Source: Paenibacillus camerounensis (GTDB lineage Bacteria; Bacillota; Bacilli; Paenibacillales; Paenibacillaceae). Taken from it: a stretch of 64,000 bases of DNA. Position 1 is the stretch's first letter. Every line of letters begins with the position of its first letter. This document shows, one piece after another, positions 63,801 through 64,000 of the stretch. The DNA is taken from contig NZ_CCDG010000026.1 in assembly GCF_000723885.1 (NCBI RefSeq), positions 62,001-126,000 on the forward strand, given 5' to 3'. The position numbers were made by a program, and so were the translations under genes. Below the pieces are notes generated by a model. It was given only the letters and a program-made list of their open reading frames with translations. It was not told the origin of the DNA and made no database searches.

Positions 63801-64000
63801 CCCATATAAATTGGCATCCTGCTCCTCATGGACCTGTTCGATTAATAGATTTGCCTGCTCCGTTAATGACTTTTTCAAAGAAGAAGTAATATATCCCTCT
63901 ATCTGCAGTTCTACATCTGTCACTTTATGTTCGCGGTACAAATAACGCTCATTAGTAAGCTGATGAATATCAAATACTTGGTCTGAAAAATCATCGATTG
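60876..64000 (-). CDS. Trans-AT polyketide synthase, at least DH-KR-ACP (partial)
   Basis: The frame is open at the right edge and runs past the window without an obvious start, so the 5' part, most likely including a KS, is missing. Counted from the last visible in-frame TTG (63941): linker with the N-I-P-T-Y-P-F-N-Y-K-R-Y-W motif that follows a KS, DH (~110-385) with H-K-I-N-G-V-Y-V-L-P, KR with I-T-G-G-L-G-G-M-G at ~640 and G-Q-S-D-Y-I-A-A-N, and an ACP near 940-1000 with G-G-N-S-L. No AT. It ends 35 nt before the next PKS start. Same DH-KR-ACP set as its neighbour, so the chain may be a conjugated polyene. Confidence 0.9.
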   Translation of the reverse strand, partial: IDDFSDQVFDIHQLTNERYLYREHKVTDVELQIEGYITSSLKKSLTEQANLLIEQVHEEQDANLYGQLLQKILDLYVQGADIQWQQFYKNEVRYRVNIPTYPFNYKRYWINFPEKEVPPLQNKNLEKLHPLVHKCVLDTHQMQVYATDMSIDSCWELKSHKINGVYVLPGTAFIEMAQFVSNRFLRKNHFEIQELSYLVPFVCKEDEVRIVHTLVKMENSELSISCYSKNNDEHEWTPHLELRVSEECEQVRFTLQANEIIDRCKKADTATKPNTLSIVEIDGEKWGHLKDVYLNDNEVLLHLELNSSLTQDIKNYFLFPSMLDPAINGGNFLLQSVYLPFSCSKARFYEALPENLYSHIKRKTYGNESDEFAAFDITLLTENGRVIAELEDYSIKKVHQPESFMRKENSQLDMYHATSWVSYEKTHENALMLPDDEDLLLVLHRPDQKFSPLMEALQHRFGHRMVAFQLTGDNDFEGWLNLFPKERIKYIVQLASLSMEDVQSVHDVMYETKIILKSTFDLIKALLKQDVRQEIRLVLMTSNATIVTGDEDQVYPIYRALAGMGASIGEEYANIKTRTVDCDRNTEIASLLDELFYDEKMYAVAFRDNKRYVEQLDTVAYSEQLAEKKLQLNDQGTYIITGGLGGMGLAICRYLFSVNPAIRVILLNRTFSREMFMALKVHDDIFLQNKIDEVNKLWSDGKDLNILQTDIADYGQLRETLQDIRDQYGAIDGVIHTAGVAGDGFIMKKDWETFEAVLRPKVYGTWMLHELTRDDQLSFFVMCSSFASLFGAAGQSDYIAANAYLDSFTYYRRNLGIPSLTINWTGWSESGMAVANGLNANGMYVHFVKDTEGANAFAYALQTGLPRVLVGDVNYSVLASESQGYGEKIKFSEKIEKKRGAATKVTTTTERDLHDVVVTGKSMDKLTEIEKHVISAWVKTLSVDEVDLHDKFFESGGNSLLAAYLHKELNKAYPGVTAITDIFVYSSVLDISNYIESKVSASTKKLVIEEEQSEKNLEKMVAQFVGGDMDLDQILALLDE

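Noticed and set aside
49930-64000. A type I (cis-AT) PKS or an NRPS hybrid
   Set aside because: No AT (G-H-S-x-G within PKS), condensation or adenylation motifs were found in the visible PKS proteins; the one G-H-S-M-G belongs to the free thioesterase.
1-64000. tRNA, rRNA, CRISPR arrays, IS elements or phage genes
   Set aside because: Looked for cloverleaf/CCA ends, spaced identical repeats and transposase or integrase motifs in the translated frames; none was seen.

Overview
The window looks like a Paenibacillus-type firmicute chromosome. The reasons are strong GGAGG ribosome sites, several TTG/GTG starts, three SLH repeats on a secreted enzyme, many glycoside hydrolases, Fur/Zur-type metal boxes and B. 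subtilis-like regulators. No tRNA, rRNA, CRISPR array, transposase or phage gene was seen. Up to about 44 kb the DNA is moderately GC-rich. From about 44.4 kb to the right edge it is visibly AT-richer, and that part carries a polyketide locus, so it was probably acquired or evolved separately.

Region by region. 0-4 kb (minus strand): a YczE/YitT-type membrane protein cut by the edge, a GH28 pectinase-like enzyme and a DUF1349 protein. 4.2-4.9 kb: a broken XRE-methyltransferase gene. 4.8-13.8 kb (minus): a malate-to-PEP block with a two-component system, a 2HCT malate/citrate symporter, malic enzyme, pyruvate phosphate dikinase and its regulatory kinase/phosphorylase. 13.9-16.4 kb (plus): a prolyl-tRNA editing-type protein and a YtrA-like GntR/ABC operon. 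16.5-18.9 kb (minus): a GH94 phosphorylase. 19.0-22.8 kb (plus): a compact probable RiPP operon made of a 33-residue precursor that is not predicted by ordinary ORF cut-offs, a B12-type radical SAM enzyme with a possible C-terminal recognition domain, and an MFS exporter. 22.8-29.9 kb: a VOC protein, a WYL regulator, a P2A ATPase and an ECF sigma/DUF4179 pair.

29.9-38.3 kb (minus): two FecB/FecC/FecD-type metal-chelate importers. The first has Fur boxes, its own ATPase and an AraC regulator that reads in frame, without a stop, into the binding lipoprotein. The second has no ATPase and a near-perfect Zur box, which suggests zinc-linked uptake and possible sharing of the ATPase. 38.5-44.8 kb: a small anchored protein, GH95, an AraC regulator, a degraded sigma/anti-sigma pair and a small membrane protein.

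45.1-64 kb: an SLH-anchored amidase, a small graveyard of gene fragments, an Sfp-type phosphopantetheinyl transferase, an RND exporter (SwrC-like), a second YtrA-like GntR/ABC operon, a type II thioesterase and two AT-less (trans-AT) PKS proteins with DH-KR-ACP modules; the second PKS gene runs off the right edge. The RND gene and the GntR/ABC operon are divergent and have nearly the same promoter/operator sequence on both strands, so they are probably co-repressed. The most promising undescribed systems are the 33-aa peptide/B12-rSAM/MFS operon and the PKS locus with its mirrored export control.
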